NCBI GenBank assembly: GCA_913054055.1
Contig: CAJXIT010000040.1
Coordinates: 1 to 15,310 of the forward strand
DNA length: 15,310 nucleotides
Direction: 5' to 3'
From: an uncultured Thalassolituus sp.
GTDB taxonomy: Bacteria; Pseudomonadota; Gammaproteobacteria; Pseudomonadales; Oceanobacteraceae
Of this stretch, positions 1 through 8,649 are shown one piece after another (the first letter of the stretch is position 1; the number at the start of each line of letters is the position of its first letter). The notes under the pieces are model-generated. The model was not told the DNA's origin. It saw only the letters and a program-made list of their open reading frames with translations, and ran no database searches. The position numbers and the translations under genes were made by a program.

Positions 1-171
1 AGACACTAGGACAACCTAACCTTTAGTAGTATATCTACGACTAAAGCGGTGATGATCACCAACATTAAGCCTTTTAATTTTATAAATTTATATTTTTTGG
101 TTAGAAATTCATCAATAAGTTAATTTACGCCAAAATGATAACGCAAATTACAAGAATACTCTTTATATTAG

Positions 172-213
172 TTAAAAAACAAAAAAGCCTAACTGTTTTC
201 ACAGTTAGGCTTT
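172..213 (-). terminator. Intrinsic terminator after lpd
   Basis: A perfect 13-bp stem (184-196 paired with 201-213) closes on a GAAA tetraloop when read on the minus strand. It is followed by a U-rich run interrupted by a single G. It lies about 30 bases after the lpd stop codon, so it should end the sucAB-lpd transcript. No sucC start appears between it and the window edge. Confidence 0.9.
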
Positions 214-241
214 CAATAAAACACATTCGAAAATGAATAGT

Positions 242-1690
242 TTATCTGCGCTTTCGATTCGCTTTATGAATCGCATGATTATTTACAGACAATGCCGCTT
301 CATGAACAGCTTCAGACAATGTTGGATGGGAGAATACCATCATACCAAGGTCTTCAGCACTTGAACCAAATTCCATTGCAATAACGACTTGCTGAACCAA
401 ATCACCAGCACTTGGGCCGATTACGCTGGCACCAAGAATCATATCCGTTTCGGCATCAGCAATAATTTTCACAAAGCCAGCTGTATCATTTGCAGCCATG
501 GCACGACCAACAGCCGCAAACGGGAACATACCTACATTGTATGTTTCACCATCTGCTTTAAGTTCATCTTCACTTTTACCAACCCAAGCAATTTCAGGAT
601 GAGTATAAATAACCGAAGGAATGCAATCGTAGTTAATTTGAGCTTTATGACCTGCAATACGCTCTGCAACCATAACGCCTTCTTCAGATGCCTTATGCGC
701 TAACATAGGCCCACGAACCACATCACCAATGGCGTAGATACCAGGCGCATCTGTTGCACATTGATCGTTAACAAAAATAAAGCCACGCTCATCTAGGTTA
801 ACACCTGCATCTTGTGAGAACAGATTTTCAGTGTAAGGGCGGCGACCAACCGCAACAATTAACTTATCAAAGGTAATGGTCTTGTCGCCTTCAGCATCAG
901 TATAAGAAACAATCACTTCTTTCTTTTTACCCTTGCCCTTCACTTCAGTTCCCGTTAAACGAGCACCTAGCATGATATTCATGCCTTGCTTTTTAAATTG
1001 TTTAGCCGCTTCTTTGCCCACCATAGAGTCTACAAGATGCAAAAACTTATCTTGCGCTTCTAGTACCGTCACTTCAGAACCTAAACGGTTCCAAACACTG
1101 CCCAGCTCAAGCCCAATAACACCTGCACCAATTACGCCTAAACGTTTTGGTGCTTCTGTGAACTCCAAAGCACCAGAAGAATCAACGATTACACCTTCAG
1201 TTAAAGGGGCCGGCGGAATTTCAACAGGAACAGAGCCTGTAGCAATGATAATATTTTCAGCGTCTAAAACCTGAACATTGCCCGAATGATCGGTAAATTC
1301 AACTTTTTTACCCGCAATCACCTTACCAAAGCCCTCAAGCGCCGTTACACCATTTGACTTAAATAACCCAGCAACACCTTGAGTCAGGTTGTTAACAATA
1401 TTTTCTTTTCGCTCAAGCATTTTACTTACATCGATTTTTACATCTTTCGTTGTTATGCCATGAATTTCATAATTGTCTTTCGCTTCTTCGTACTTGTGAG
1501 ACGAATCCAAAAGCGCTTTTGAAGGAATACAGCCAACATTTAAGCATGTGCCACCGTAGACACCATTACCTTCTTTGTTCAGCCATTTATCAATACATGC
1601 TGTTTTCAAGCCAAGCTGAGCTGCACGGATTGCAGCCACATAGCCGCCAGGGCCACCGCCTACTACCACTACGTCAAATTTATCTGACAT
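242..1690 (-). CDS. lpd: Dihydrolipoyl dehydrogenase (E3 component)
   Basis: This is the FAD flavoenzyme that reoxidises dihydrolipoamide on 2-oxo acid dehydrogenase complexes, passing electrons to NAD+. The 482-residue protein is of normal length. It shows the N-terminal FAD-binding GGGPGG (residues 11-16), the redox-active disulfide in GGTCLNVGC (C49 and C54), a second Rossmann motif GAGVIGLELG for NAD, the FAD-contacting GDV motif in YAIGDVV, and the C-terminal dimerisation domain with the catalytic pair H455-E460 in HPTLSE. The ATG start has AAAGGAAA upstream. It follows sucB by 96 bases, consistent with a role as E3 of the 2-oxoglutarate dehydrogenase complex, though it probably also serves pyruvate dehydrogenase and the glycine cleavage system. 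The tail ends in a short basic stretch (KANRKRR). Identification is firm. Confidence 0.97.
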   Translation of the reverse strand: MSDKFDVVVVGGGPGGYVAAIRAAQLGLKTACIDKWLNKEGNGVYGGTCLNVGCIPSKALLDSSHKYEEAKDNYEIHGITTKDVKIDVSKMLERKENIVNNLTQGVAGLFKSNGVTALEGFGKVIAGKKVEFTDHSGNVQVLDAENIIIATGSVPVEIPPAPLTEGVIVDSSGALEFTEAPKRLGVIGAGVIGLELGSVWNRLGSEVTVLEAQDKFLHLVDSMVGKEAAKQFKKQGMNIMLGARLTGTEVKGKGKKKEVIVSYTDAEGDKTITFDKLIVAVGRRPYTENLFSQDAGVNLDERGFIFVNDQCATDAPGIYAIGDVVRGPMLAHKASEEGVMVAERIAGHKAQINYDCIPSVIYTHPEIAWVGKSEDELKADGETYNVGMFPFAAVGRAMAANDTAGFVKIIADAETDMILGASVIGPSAGDLVQQVVIAMEFGSSAEDLGMMVFSHPTLSEAVHEAALSVNNHAIHKANRKRR

Positions 1691-1730
1691 GATTATTTCC
1701 TTTGTTCTAACTTTTAACTGGATTACACCA

Positions 1731-1770
1731 AAACAAAAAGCAAGCCTGATAAAACAGATAATCAGGCTCT
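1731..1770 (-). terminator. Possible attenuating hairpin between sucB and lpd
   Basis: On the minus strand an 8-bp stem (1761-1768 paired with 1743-1750) with a 10-base loop is followed by TTGCTTTTTGTTTTGG. The stem is shorter than at the other terminators and the U run is broken by G. It could therefore act as a partial terminator that lowers lpd relative to sucAB, or as a 3'-end stabiliser. No convincing separate lpd promoter is visible in the 96-base gap. Confidence 0.5.
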
Positions 1771-1786
1771 TGGAACCAACTCTTAA

Positions 1787-3019
1787 TTAAATATCTAATA
1801 AAATACGAGCAGGATCTTCTAACAAGTCTTTGATGGCCACTAAGAACTGAACCGCTTCTTTACCATCGATCATTCTGTGATCATAAGACAATGCTAGGTA
1901 CATCATTGGGCGAATAACAACTTCTCCATCAACAGCCATTGGGCGTTCTTGAATTTTATGCATGCCCATAATAGCCGTTTGTGGCGGATTCAAAATTGGT
2001 GTTGATAATAATGAACCAAATGTGCCGCCATTAGTGATGGTAAAAGTACCACCCTGCATCTCATCAATTGCCAGCTTGCCATCTCGAGCCTTAGTTGCGT
2101 AATCAACAATTGCACCTTCGATATCCGCTAACCCCATTGCATCCACATCGCGAAGAACGGGTACAACCAAACCTTTCTCAGTGGATACGGCCACACCAAT
2201 ATCTTGATAGCCATGATAAACAATATCATTACCATCTATTGAAGCGTTTACTGAAGGGAAACGTTTTAGAGCTTCTGTTGCCGCTTTTGCAAAGAAAGAC
2301 ATAAATCCTAAACGCACACCTTCGTGACGTTTCTCAAATGCTGCTTTGTACTGCTTACGCAAAGCCATAACTGCGGTCATATCCACTTCATTATAAGTGG
2401 TTAGCATGGCTGCATTTTGCTGAGCTGACACTAAACGCTTAGCAATAGTGGCACGCATACGTGTCATTGGAACACGTTTTTCAACACGCCCAGCACTGAA
2501 TGACGGCATAGGATTAACTGGCGCATGAGAAGGTGCCGGAACTGGGGCCGGAGCTGGCTCAGCAGGAGCAGACACCACAGGTGCAGGGGCTGCTTTAAGA
2601 TGATTAACCACATCTTCTTTAGTTACACGGCCGTCTTTACCAGTAGCATTAACAGATGCCAAATCTATGTCATTTTCTTCCGCTAATTTTTTAGCAGCAG
2701 GGTTAACTTTCGCATTATCTCTTGAAGCTTCTTGTACATCAGGTGTCGCTTCAGCAGCTGGTTCAGATGAAGTTCCTGCCGCACCGTTTTCAAATTTAGC
2801 AATGACTTCCGCGCTTAAAATGGTATCCCCTTCCGCTTTCAAAATTTCAGTGATCACACCGTCATTCTGAGCAACTACTTCAAGAACCACTTTATCGGTT
2901 TCAATATCAACCAATAATTCGTCGCGGCTTACCGCTTCACCCGGTTGCTTGTGCCAAGTGGCGATGGTGCCATCTGCAACAGATTCCGGAAATACCGGGG
3001 CTTTAATTTCTACACTCAT
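1787..3019 (-). CDS. sucB: Dihydrolipoyllysine succinyltransferase (E2 of 2-oxoglutarate dehydrogenase)
   Basis: This is the core acyltransferase of the 2-oxoglutarate dehydrogenase complex, moving the succinyl group from lipoamide to CoA. The 410 residues divide into one lipoyl domain (about 1-76, lipoylated lysine K43 in ETDKVVLEV), a peripheral-subunit-binding domain (about 104-141, NPAAKKLAEEN to VNHL), a flexible Ala/Pro-rich linker (about 143-178), and the catalytic domain (about 180-410) with the His-Asp active-site motif DHRMIDG (H381, D385). A single lipoyl domain and DHRMIDGKEAVQFL fit SucB rather than the pyruvate dehydrogenase E2. The ATG start has AGGA about seven bases upstream. 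It lies 31 bases after sucA, so the two are almost certainly cotranscribed. Its product must bind both SucA and Lpd. Confidence 0.97.
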   Translation of the reverse strand: MSVEIKAPVFPESVADGTIATWHKQPGEAVSRDELLVDIETDKVVLEVVAQNDGVITEILKAEGDTILSAEVIAKFENGAAGTSSEPAAEATPDVQEASRDNAKVNPAAKKLAEENDIDLASVNATGKDGRVTKEDVVNHLKAAPAPVVSAPAEPAPAPVPAPSHAPVNPMPSFSAGRVEKRVPMTRMRATIAKRLVSAQQNAAMLTTYNEVDMTAVMALRKQYKAAFEKRHEGVRLGFMSFFAKAATEALKRFPSVNASIDGNDIVYHGYQDIGVAVSTEKGLVVPVLRDVDAMGLADIEGAIVDYATKARDGKLAIDEMQGGTFTITNGGTFGSLLSTPILNPPQTAIMGMHKIQERPMAVDGEVVIRPMMYLALSYDHRMIDGKEAVQFLVAIKDLLEDPARILLDI

Positions 3020-3050
3020 AATATTGTCCTAATTCCTTTCTGCCACAGCC

Positions 3051-5888
3051 TTATAGGCCAAGTGCATCTTTAATCAATTGCTCTTGTTGCTCTAAATGCA
3101 ACGCCATATAACCCGCAGCAGGAGAAGCAGAAGCTTCACGACCTGCATAATCTAAATACAACTTAGGATTTAAATCATGAACCACACGACGCATGTGATG
3201 CTGACTGCTGTACCAAGCACCTTGGTTCATGGGTTCTTCTTGACACCAAACCGTTCCTTCTAGCTTGGTATATTTTGAAATGGCATCTAACAATTCCTTT
3301 TCAGGGAACGGATAGATTTGTTCGATTCGAACAATGGCAATATCTTTTAGGCCTTCAGCACGGCGACGATCGATCAGATCGTAATAAACTTTACCGCTAC
3401 AAAGAACCAGACGTTTAACATCTTTTGGATTTACGTCTTCTGTTTCTGGAATTACATTTTGGAACTCACCATTGGCTAGCTCTTCTAAAGTGCTAATGGC
3501 TTCTTTATGTCTTAACAAACTCTTAGGTGACATAACCACCAAAGGTTTACGCAATGGTCGAATAGCCTGACGGCGCAACAAATGGAATATTTGTGCAGGC
3601 GTCGAAGGGACAACCACTTGAATGTTATGTTCAGCACAAAGCTGTAGATAACGCTCTAGGCGAGCTGAACTGTGCTCAGGTCCCTGTCCTTCATACCCAT
3701 GTGGCAACAACATTGTTAAGCCGCATAAACGACTCCACTTATGCTCACCACTAGAAATAAACTGATCCATTACTACTTGGGCACCGTTGGCAAAATCACC
3801 AAACTGAGCTTCCCAAATCACCAACATATTAGGTGTAGTCGTTGAATAACCGTATTCAAAACCTAATACCGCTTCTTCAGATAATAATGAGTCGTGAATG
3901 GTGTAAGTTGGCTGATCTTCTGCCATGTTTTGCAACGAGCAGTAAGATTCGCCATCTTTTTGATTATGCAAAACCGCATGGCGGTGAGAGAAAGTACCAC
4001 GGCCCACATCTTGACCCGTTAAACGAATTGGATAACCTTCATCTAACAATGTCGCATACGCCATTGTTTCAGCAAACCCCCAGTTAATAGGTAAAGCGCC
4101 AGCGGCCATCTTCACACGGTCTTCTAAGATCTTATTAACCTGACGCTGAACTTGAAAACCTTCAGGCACTTCTTGCATTTGAATGGCAAGCTCTTGCATA
4201 CGCTTCAAATCGCATTGAGTGCTAACAACCAAATCATTGTCATGACCTAGATAAGGTGTCCAATCCACAAAGTTTTCAGAGTGTGGCGTCGTTACCAAGC
4301 TTTTAACTACGTGCTTACCGTCTTCTAATGCATTACGGTATTCTTCTTCCATTTGTTTTGAAAGATCAGCATCGACTACTCCCGAGTTTTGAAGTGTTTC
4401 TGCGTATAAAGTTCTTGTAGTTTTTAAGCTCTTGATGATTTTATACATCAAAGGCTGCGTAGCTGAAGGTTCATCTGCTTCATTGTGTCCACGACGACGA
4501 TAGCAAACCAAATCAATCACTACGTCCTTCTTGAACTCGTTACGGTAATCAACTGCAAGCTGTGTCACAAATAAAACCGCTTCAGGATCATCACCATTAA
4601 CATGAAGAATGGGTGCCTGAACCATTTTTGCAACATCCGTTGCATATTCAGTTGAGCGAACATCTTCACGTTTATTAGTAGTAAAACCAACTTGGTTGTT
4701 TACCACAATATGAATGGTTCCGCCGGTTTTATAACCGCGGGTTTGTGACATCTGGAAGGTTTCCATTACCACACCTTGTCCAGCAAACGCTGAATCACCA
4801 TGAATGGCAATCGGCACCACTGTGTCACCTGTTGAATCACCACGACGGTCTTGACGGGCCCTTACAGAACCTTCAACAACTGGGGAAACAATTTCTAAAT
4901 GAGACGGGTTAAACGCCAGCGCCAAGTGAACTTCACCACCTGGAGTCAGTACATTTGAAGAAAAACCTTGGTGGTATTTAACATCACCAGAGTGATCAAA
5001 CTGTGCCTTACCATCAAATTCATCAAATAAATCGGCCGGCGCTTTACCAAGCGTGTTGATTAATAGGTTTAAACGACCTCGGTGGGCCATACCGATAACA
5101 ATTTCTTTCGCACCGTAAGTACCACAACGCTGAATGATTTCATCCATTAATGGAATCAGTGCCTCACCACCCTCTAAACCAAATCGTTTTACGCCTGGGT
5201 ATTTAGAGCCGAGGTACTTCTCTAGGCCTTCAGCCGCAGTTAAACGCTCTAGCAAGTGTGTTTTGGCTTCTTCGCTGTATTCTGGTTTTGAGCGGACACT
5301 TTCAATGCGCTGTTGAAACCAACGTTTTTCAGCCGTATCAACAATGTGCATAAATTCAGAACCAATGCTCTGACAATAAGTGGTATCTAATGCTTCTAAG
5401 ATTTCAGATAACGTGGCTTCTTCTTTACCAATAAATAAAGAGCCCGTTTGAAAAACGCTATCCATGTCCGATTCAGTCAGCTCGTGATATCTTAGCTCTA
5501 AATCAGGCACCTGCTCTCGTTCCATAATCCCCAAAGGATCAAGTTTAGCGTGCTGGTGGCCACGAAAACGGTAGGCATTAATAAGTTGAAATACTCGCAA
5601 CTGCTTATGATCATAGCCACTAGAAACCTGGCTTTGAGTTGCTTGTCCAGCGGCATAACTGCGCTGGTTTTTAGAAATGAGTAAAAACTGTTCTTTGATT
5701 GGGCTATGTGGAACATCGTGAGTCTCCCCACCTTCTGCCCTTGGAAGTGTCCCAAAATAATTGCGCCACTGCTCTGGCACAGAATTAGGATCTGTTAAAT
5801 AACGTTCGTACAGCTCTTCTATGTATGACGCGTTGCCCCCAACTAACTGAGAATCGCCCCATTGCTGCTCCATCGAGCTTTCCTGCAT
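3051..5888 (-). CDS. sucA: 2-oxoglutarate dehydrogenase E1 component
   Basis: This thiamine-diphosphate enzyme decarboxylates 2-oxoglutarate and succinylates the lipoyl group of SucB. Its 945 residues are close to the family norm (E. coli 933). The N-terminal segment (about 10-45, LVGGNASYIEELYERYL) is typical of SucA. AHRGRLN (268-274), GDSAFAG (364-370) and NNQVGFTT (397-404) form the cofactor region. The transketolase-like C-terminal half carries GQDVGRGTFSHRHA (625-638), HGYEGQGPEHSSARLERYL (730-748) and YAGREASASPAAG (914-926). The ATG at 5888 is preferred over the internal Met6 because the MQES start is common in relatives and AAGGTGG sits seven bases upstream. It is first in the sucA-sucB(-lpd) unit and is separated from sdhB by a terminator and a long leader. 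Confidence 0.98.
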   Translation of the reverse strand: MQESSMEQQWGDSQLVGGNASYIEELYERYLTDPNSVPEQWRNYFGTLPRAEGGETHDVPHSPIKEQFLLISKNQRSYAAGQATQSQVSSGYDHKQLRVFQLINAYRFRGHQHAKLDPLGIMEREQVPDLELRYHELTESDMDSVFQTGSLFIGKEEATLSEILEALDTTYCQSIGSEFMHIVDTAEKRWFQQRIESVRSKPEYSEEAKTHLLERLTAAEGLEKYLGSKYPGVKRFGLEGGEALIPLMDEIIQRCGTYGAKEIVIGMAHRGRLNLLINTLGKAPADLFDEFDGKAQFDHSGDVKYHQGFSSNVLTPGGEVHLALAFNPSHLEIVSPVVEGSVRARQDRRGDSTGDTVVPIAIHGDSAFAGQGVVMETFQMSQTRGYKTGGTIHIVVNNQVGFTTNKREDVRSTEYATDVAKMVQAPILHVNGDDPEAVLFVTQLAVDYRNEFKKDVVIDLVCYRRRGHNEADEPSATQPLMYKIIKSLKTTRTLYAETLQNSGVVDADLSKQMEEEYRNALEDGKHVVKSLVTTPHSENFVDWTPYLGHDNDLVVSTQCDLKRMQELAIQMQEVPEGFQVQRQVNKILEDRVKMAAGALPINWGFAETMAYATLLDEGYPIRLTGQDVGRGTFSHRHAVLHNQKDGESYCSLQNMAEDQPTYTIHDSLLSEEAVLGFEYGYSTTTPNMLVIWEAQFGDFANGAQVVMDQFISSGEHKWSRLCGLTMLLPHGYEGQGPEHSSARLERYLQLCAEHNIQVVVPSTPAQIFHLLRRQAIRPLRKPLVVMSPKSLLRHKEAISTLEELANGEFQNVIPETEDVNPKDVKRLVLCSGKVYYDLIDRRRAEGLKDIAIVRIEQIYPFPEKELLDAISKYTKLEGTVWCQEEPMNQGAWYSSQHHMRRVVHDLNPKLYLDYAGREASASPAAGYMALHLEQQEQLIKDALGL

Positions 5889-6059
5889 GATAAAACCACC
5901 TTAAATGACGTATAAGGGAAACTGATGGCAGAACCTCACTGTTGTGGATCGACAGTCGACCGGATTAGGTCAGAAGTTCATGAATCAGTACGGGGGTTAC
6001 CCGTTTCCCGACTTGTACTTAATTACAGCCTAGCAAATATGATGCTAGTAGGCCTATTT
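5889..6059 (-). other. Long structured leader upstream of sucA
   Basis: About 165 bases separate the putative sucA promoter from the sucA start, with no coding region. Three small dyads are visible: 6030-6035 with 6043-6048 (CTAGCA/TGCTAG), 5991-5995 with 6001-6005 (ACGGG/CCCGT), and the near-palindrome TCGACAGTCGA at 5949-5959. None looks like a known riboswitch or a terminator with a U run. Its function is unknown; it could be a regulatory 5' untranslated region or a set of protein sites. Confidence 0.4.
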
Positions 6060-6088
6060 TTTATAATTATTTATGCACCATGTGTCTG
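6060..6088 (-). promoter_or_regulatory. Candidate sigma-70 promoter for sucA
   Basis: On the minus strand CAGACA (6083-6088) and TATAAA (6060-6065) are separated by 17 bases. They match the -35 and -10 consensus at 4/6 and 5/6 positions. The site lies just downstream of the sdhB terminator, where a separate sucA promoter would be expected. The region is AT-rich, so a chance match is possible. Confidence 0.4.
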
Positions 6089-6111
6089 ATGCATTATTTT
6101 TACTGCACTGT

Positions 6112-6146
6112 TACCAAAAATAAAGGGGCGATAACGCCCCTTTATT
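6112..6146 (-). terminator. Intrinsic terminator after sdhB
   Basis: A perfect 12-bp stem (6119-6130 with 6135-6146) with a GC-rich core and a four-base loop begins two bases after the sdhB stop codon. On the minus strand it ends in TTTATTTTT. It should separate sdhCDAB from sucAB. On the plus strand the 3' side also starts with a short T run, but no plus-strand gene leads into it. Confidence 0.88.
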
Positions 6147-6147
6147 C

Positions 6148-6852
6148 TTAAATTCCGCGAGACAATAACATGTTGCGGATGTGGCCGATTGCTCGTGTAG
6201 GATTTAATCCTTTAGGGCAAACATTCACACAATTCATGATACCGCGGCAACGGAATACGCTGAACGGATCATCTAATCCATCTAGGCGCTCTTGCGTTGA
6301 CGTATCACGACTATCAGCCAAGAAACGATAAGCTTGCAATAGACCGGCTGGGCCAATGAACTTATCAGGATTCCACCAGAAAGATGGGCAAGAGGTTGAA
6401 CAACATGCACAAAGAATACACTCGTACAGGCCATCTAACTTAGCACGCTCTTCTGGAGACTGTAGACGCTCAATAGCAGGAGCCGGTGTGTTGTTCTGTA
6501 AGAACGGCTTCACCTTTTCAAACTGTTGATAGAACAGACTCATATCAATGACTAGGTCACGAATAACCGGTAAACCCGGTAATGGACGCAATACTAGCTT
6601 GTTGTTTTTAACTGTTTCGGATAATGGCGTTACACAAGCCAATCCATTTTTGCCGTTCATGTTTAGGCCATCAGAACCACAAACACCTTCACGACAAGAG
6701 CGGCGATAAGCCAGACTTGTATCTTGCTCTTTAACCAAAGCCAGAACATCTAATACCATCAAATCTTTACCACCAGTATCAATTTGGTAGTCTTTCATAT
6801 ATGGCGCAGCATCTGTTTCTGGGTTGTAACGATAAACGCTAACTTGCAACAT
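6148..6852 (-). CDS. sdhB: Succinate dehydrogenase iron-sulfur subunit
   Basis: This complex II subunit carries electrons from the flavin of SdhA to quinone through three iron-sulfur clusters. Its 234 residues align in register with E. coli SdhB. The [2Fe-2S] ligands are C53, C58, D61 and C73 (SCREGVCGSDGL...LAC). The [4Fe-4S] ligands are C145, C148, C151 and C212. The [3Fe-4S] ligands are C155, C202 and C208. The quinone-site tryptophan is conserved in FWWNPDKF (W160). At the position of E. coli His207, near the [3Fe-4S] cluster, this protein has Arg203 (CRGIMNC). The ATG start is preceded by GGGGGAGAG with good spacing. It is the last gene of sdhCDAB, 18 bases after sdhA, and a strong terminator follows at once. 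Confidence 0.98.
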   Translation of the reverse strand: MLQVSVYRYNPETDAAPYMKDYQIDTGGKDLMVLDVLALVKEQDTSLAYRRSCREGVCGSDGLNMNGKNGLACVTPLSETVKNNKLVLRPLPGLPVIRDLVIDMSLFYQQFEKVKPFLQNNTPAPAIERLQSPEERAKLDGLYECILCACCSTSCPSFWWNPDKFIGPAGLLQAYRFLADSRDTSTQERLDGLDDPFSVFRCRGIMNCVNVCPKGLNPTRAIGHIRNMLLSRGI

Positions 6853-6870
6853 AATCTCTCTCCCCCACTC

Positions 6871-8646
6871 TTAATATTTACGTTCTTTAGGTGGGAATGC
6901 TGGCATTGTCTTAGGCTCAAAGTTTACATCACGCTTACCAATAGTTTGGGTTTGCGGGAAGTAAACAGAGTGACATAACCAGTTTTCATCATCACGCTCT
7001 GTAAAGTCGTTACGAGCATGTGCACCACGCGACTCTTTACGCTCTTCAGCAGCGATTGCAGTTGCAAGTGCCACTTCGTAAAGGTTATCAAGTTCAAGTG
7101 CTTCGATACGGGCAGTGTTGTACGCTGAAGACTTATCTTCAAGGTATGTATTCTTAACACGCTCACCGATCTCTTTCAGCATCGTAAGGCCTTTCTGCAT
7201 CGCATCGCCTTCACGGAATACACCAAAGTATAACTGCATGCATTTCTGAAGATCAGCACGAACCTGAGCAACCGACTCACCGGAAGTGGAGTTGTTCAAA
7301 CGATTCAATCGAGACATAGCAGCTTCGATGTCTTCATCGCGAGCATCTACAGAGTCAAAACCTTCATTGAAGCTCTTTTCAATTTGTAGACCACAAGAAC
7401 GACCAAATACAACTAAATCTAATAGTGAGTTACCACCTAGACGGTTAGCACCGTGTACAGATACACAAGCGGCTTCACCTGCGGCATATAAGCCTTCGAT
7501 AACTTGATCTTTACCATTTTCATCAACAGTAAGCGCCTGACCACCAATATTGGTTGGTACACCACCCATCATATAGTGACAAGTCGGTACAACTGGAATT
7601 GGCACTTTAACAGGATCTGCGTGAGCAAATGTACGAGATAGTTCAAGAATACCTGGTAGCTTAGCGTTTAGAGTTTCTTCACCTAGATGATCAAGCTTAA
7701 GGAATACGTGATCCCCTTCAGGACCACAACCACGGCCTTCAAGGATTTCCATAACCATTGAACGAGCTACCACGTCACGACCAGCAAGGTCTTTCGCGTT
7801 TGGAGCATAACGCTCCATGAAGCGTTCGCCGTCTTTATTGATCAGGTAACCACCTTCACCACGACAGCCTTCTGTAACAAGTACACCGGCACCGGCAATA
7901 CCCGTTGGGTGGAACTGCCACATCTCCATGTCTTGCGCAGGCACGCCAGCTCGAAGCGCCATACCCATACCGTCACCAGTATTGATAAGCGCATTGGTAG
8001 TAGACTGATAAATACGACCCGCACCACCAGTAGCAAGCACTGTTGCTTTCGCTTTAATGTAAAGGGTTTCGCCCGTCTCGATGCAAATAGCGATGACACC
8101 GGCAATTTGACCGTTTTCATTTTTAACTAGATCAACGGCATACCATTCGTTTAAGAATGTAGTACCACCTTTAAGGTTACCTTGATAAAGCGCATGAAGA
8201 AGTGCGTGACCTGTACGGTCAGCTGCCGCACATGTACGAGAAGCCTGACCACCTTCACCAAAGTTTTTAGATTGACCACCAAAAGGACGCTGATAAATAC
8301 GGCCTTCTTCAGTACGAGAGAACGGCAGACCCATGTGATCTAATTCGAAAACAGCCTGAGGGCCCACTTTACACATGTATTCGATAGCGTCTTGGTCACC
8401 GATATAATCAGAACCTTTAACGGTATCGTACATGTGCCAGCGCCAATCATCATTTGGATCGTCAGAAGCGATCGCACATGTAATACCGCCTTGAGCAGAT
8501 ACAGTATGTGAACGGGTTGGAAATACTTTAGTAACACAAGCGGTTTTAATGCCACTTTCTGTTAGTTGCAATGCGGCACGCATGCCTGCACCACCACCAC
8601 CGATAACGATGGCATCATATGTCATTGTACGAATACTAGTCGCCAT
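6871..8646 (-). CDS. sdhA: Succinate dehydrogenase flavoprotein subunit
   Basis: This is the catalytic subunit of complex II, oxidising succinate to fumarate at a covalently bound FAD on the cytoplasmic face of the inner membrane. The 591-residue protein shows GGGGAGMRAA (16-25) for FAD binding, the flavin-linked histidine H47 in RSHTVSAQGG, substrate residues H246 (QFHPTG) and R290 (AGRDVVAR), a second histidine in CHYMMGG, and NRLGGNSLLDL, whose arginine also contacts substrate in the family. All expected active-site residues are present. The ATG lies only three bases after the sdhD stop with no strong ribosome-binding site, so translation is probably coupled to sdhD. Met8 is a possible alternative start. 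The length is normal (E. coli 588). Confidence 0.98.
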   Translation of the reverse strand: MATSIRTMTYDAIVIGGGGAGMRAALQLTESGIKTACVTKVFPTRSHTVSAQGGITCAIASDDPNDDWRWHMYDTVKGSDYIGDQDAIEYMCKVGPQAVFELDHMGLPFSRTEEGRIYQRPFGGQSKNFGEGGQASRTCAAADRTGHALLHALYQGNLKGGTTFLNEWYAVDLVKNENGQIAGVIAICIETGETLYIKAKATVLATGGAGRIYQSTTNALINTGDGMGMALRAGVPAQDMEMWQFHPTGIAGAGVLVTEGCRGEGGYLINKDGERFMERYAPNAKDLAGRDVVARSMVMEILEGRGCGPEGDHVFLKLDHLGEETLNAKLPGILELSRTFAHADPVKVPIPVVPTCHYMMGGVPTNIGGQALTVDENGKDQVIEGLYAAGEAACVSVHGANRLGGNSLLDLVVFGRSCGLQIEKSFNEGFDSVDARDEDIEAAMSRLNRLNNSTSGESVAQVRADLQKCMQLYFGVFREGDAMQKGLTMLKEIGERVKNTYLEDKSSAYNTARIEALELDNLYEVALATAIAAEERKESRGAHARNDFTERDDENWLCHSVYFPQTQTIGKRDVNFEPKTMPAFPPKERKY

Positions 8647-8649
8647 TTC

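Noticed and set aside
3842..4087. Medium-length plus-strand frames inside sucA and other minus-strand genes
   Set aside because: They are fully contained in well-identified genes with intact catalytic motifs on the other strand and show no domain or ribosome-binding signal of their own.
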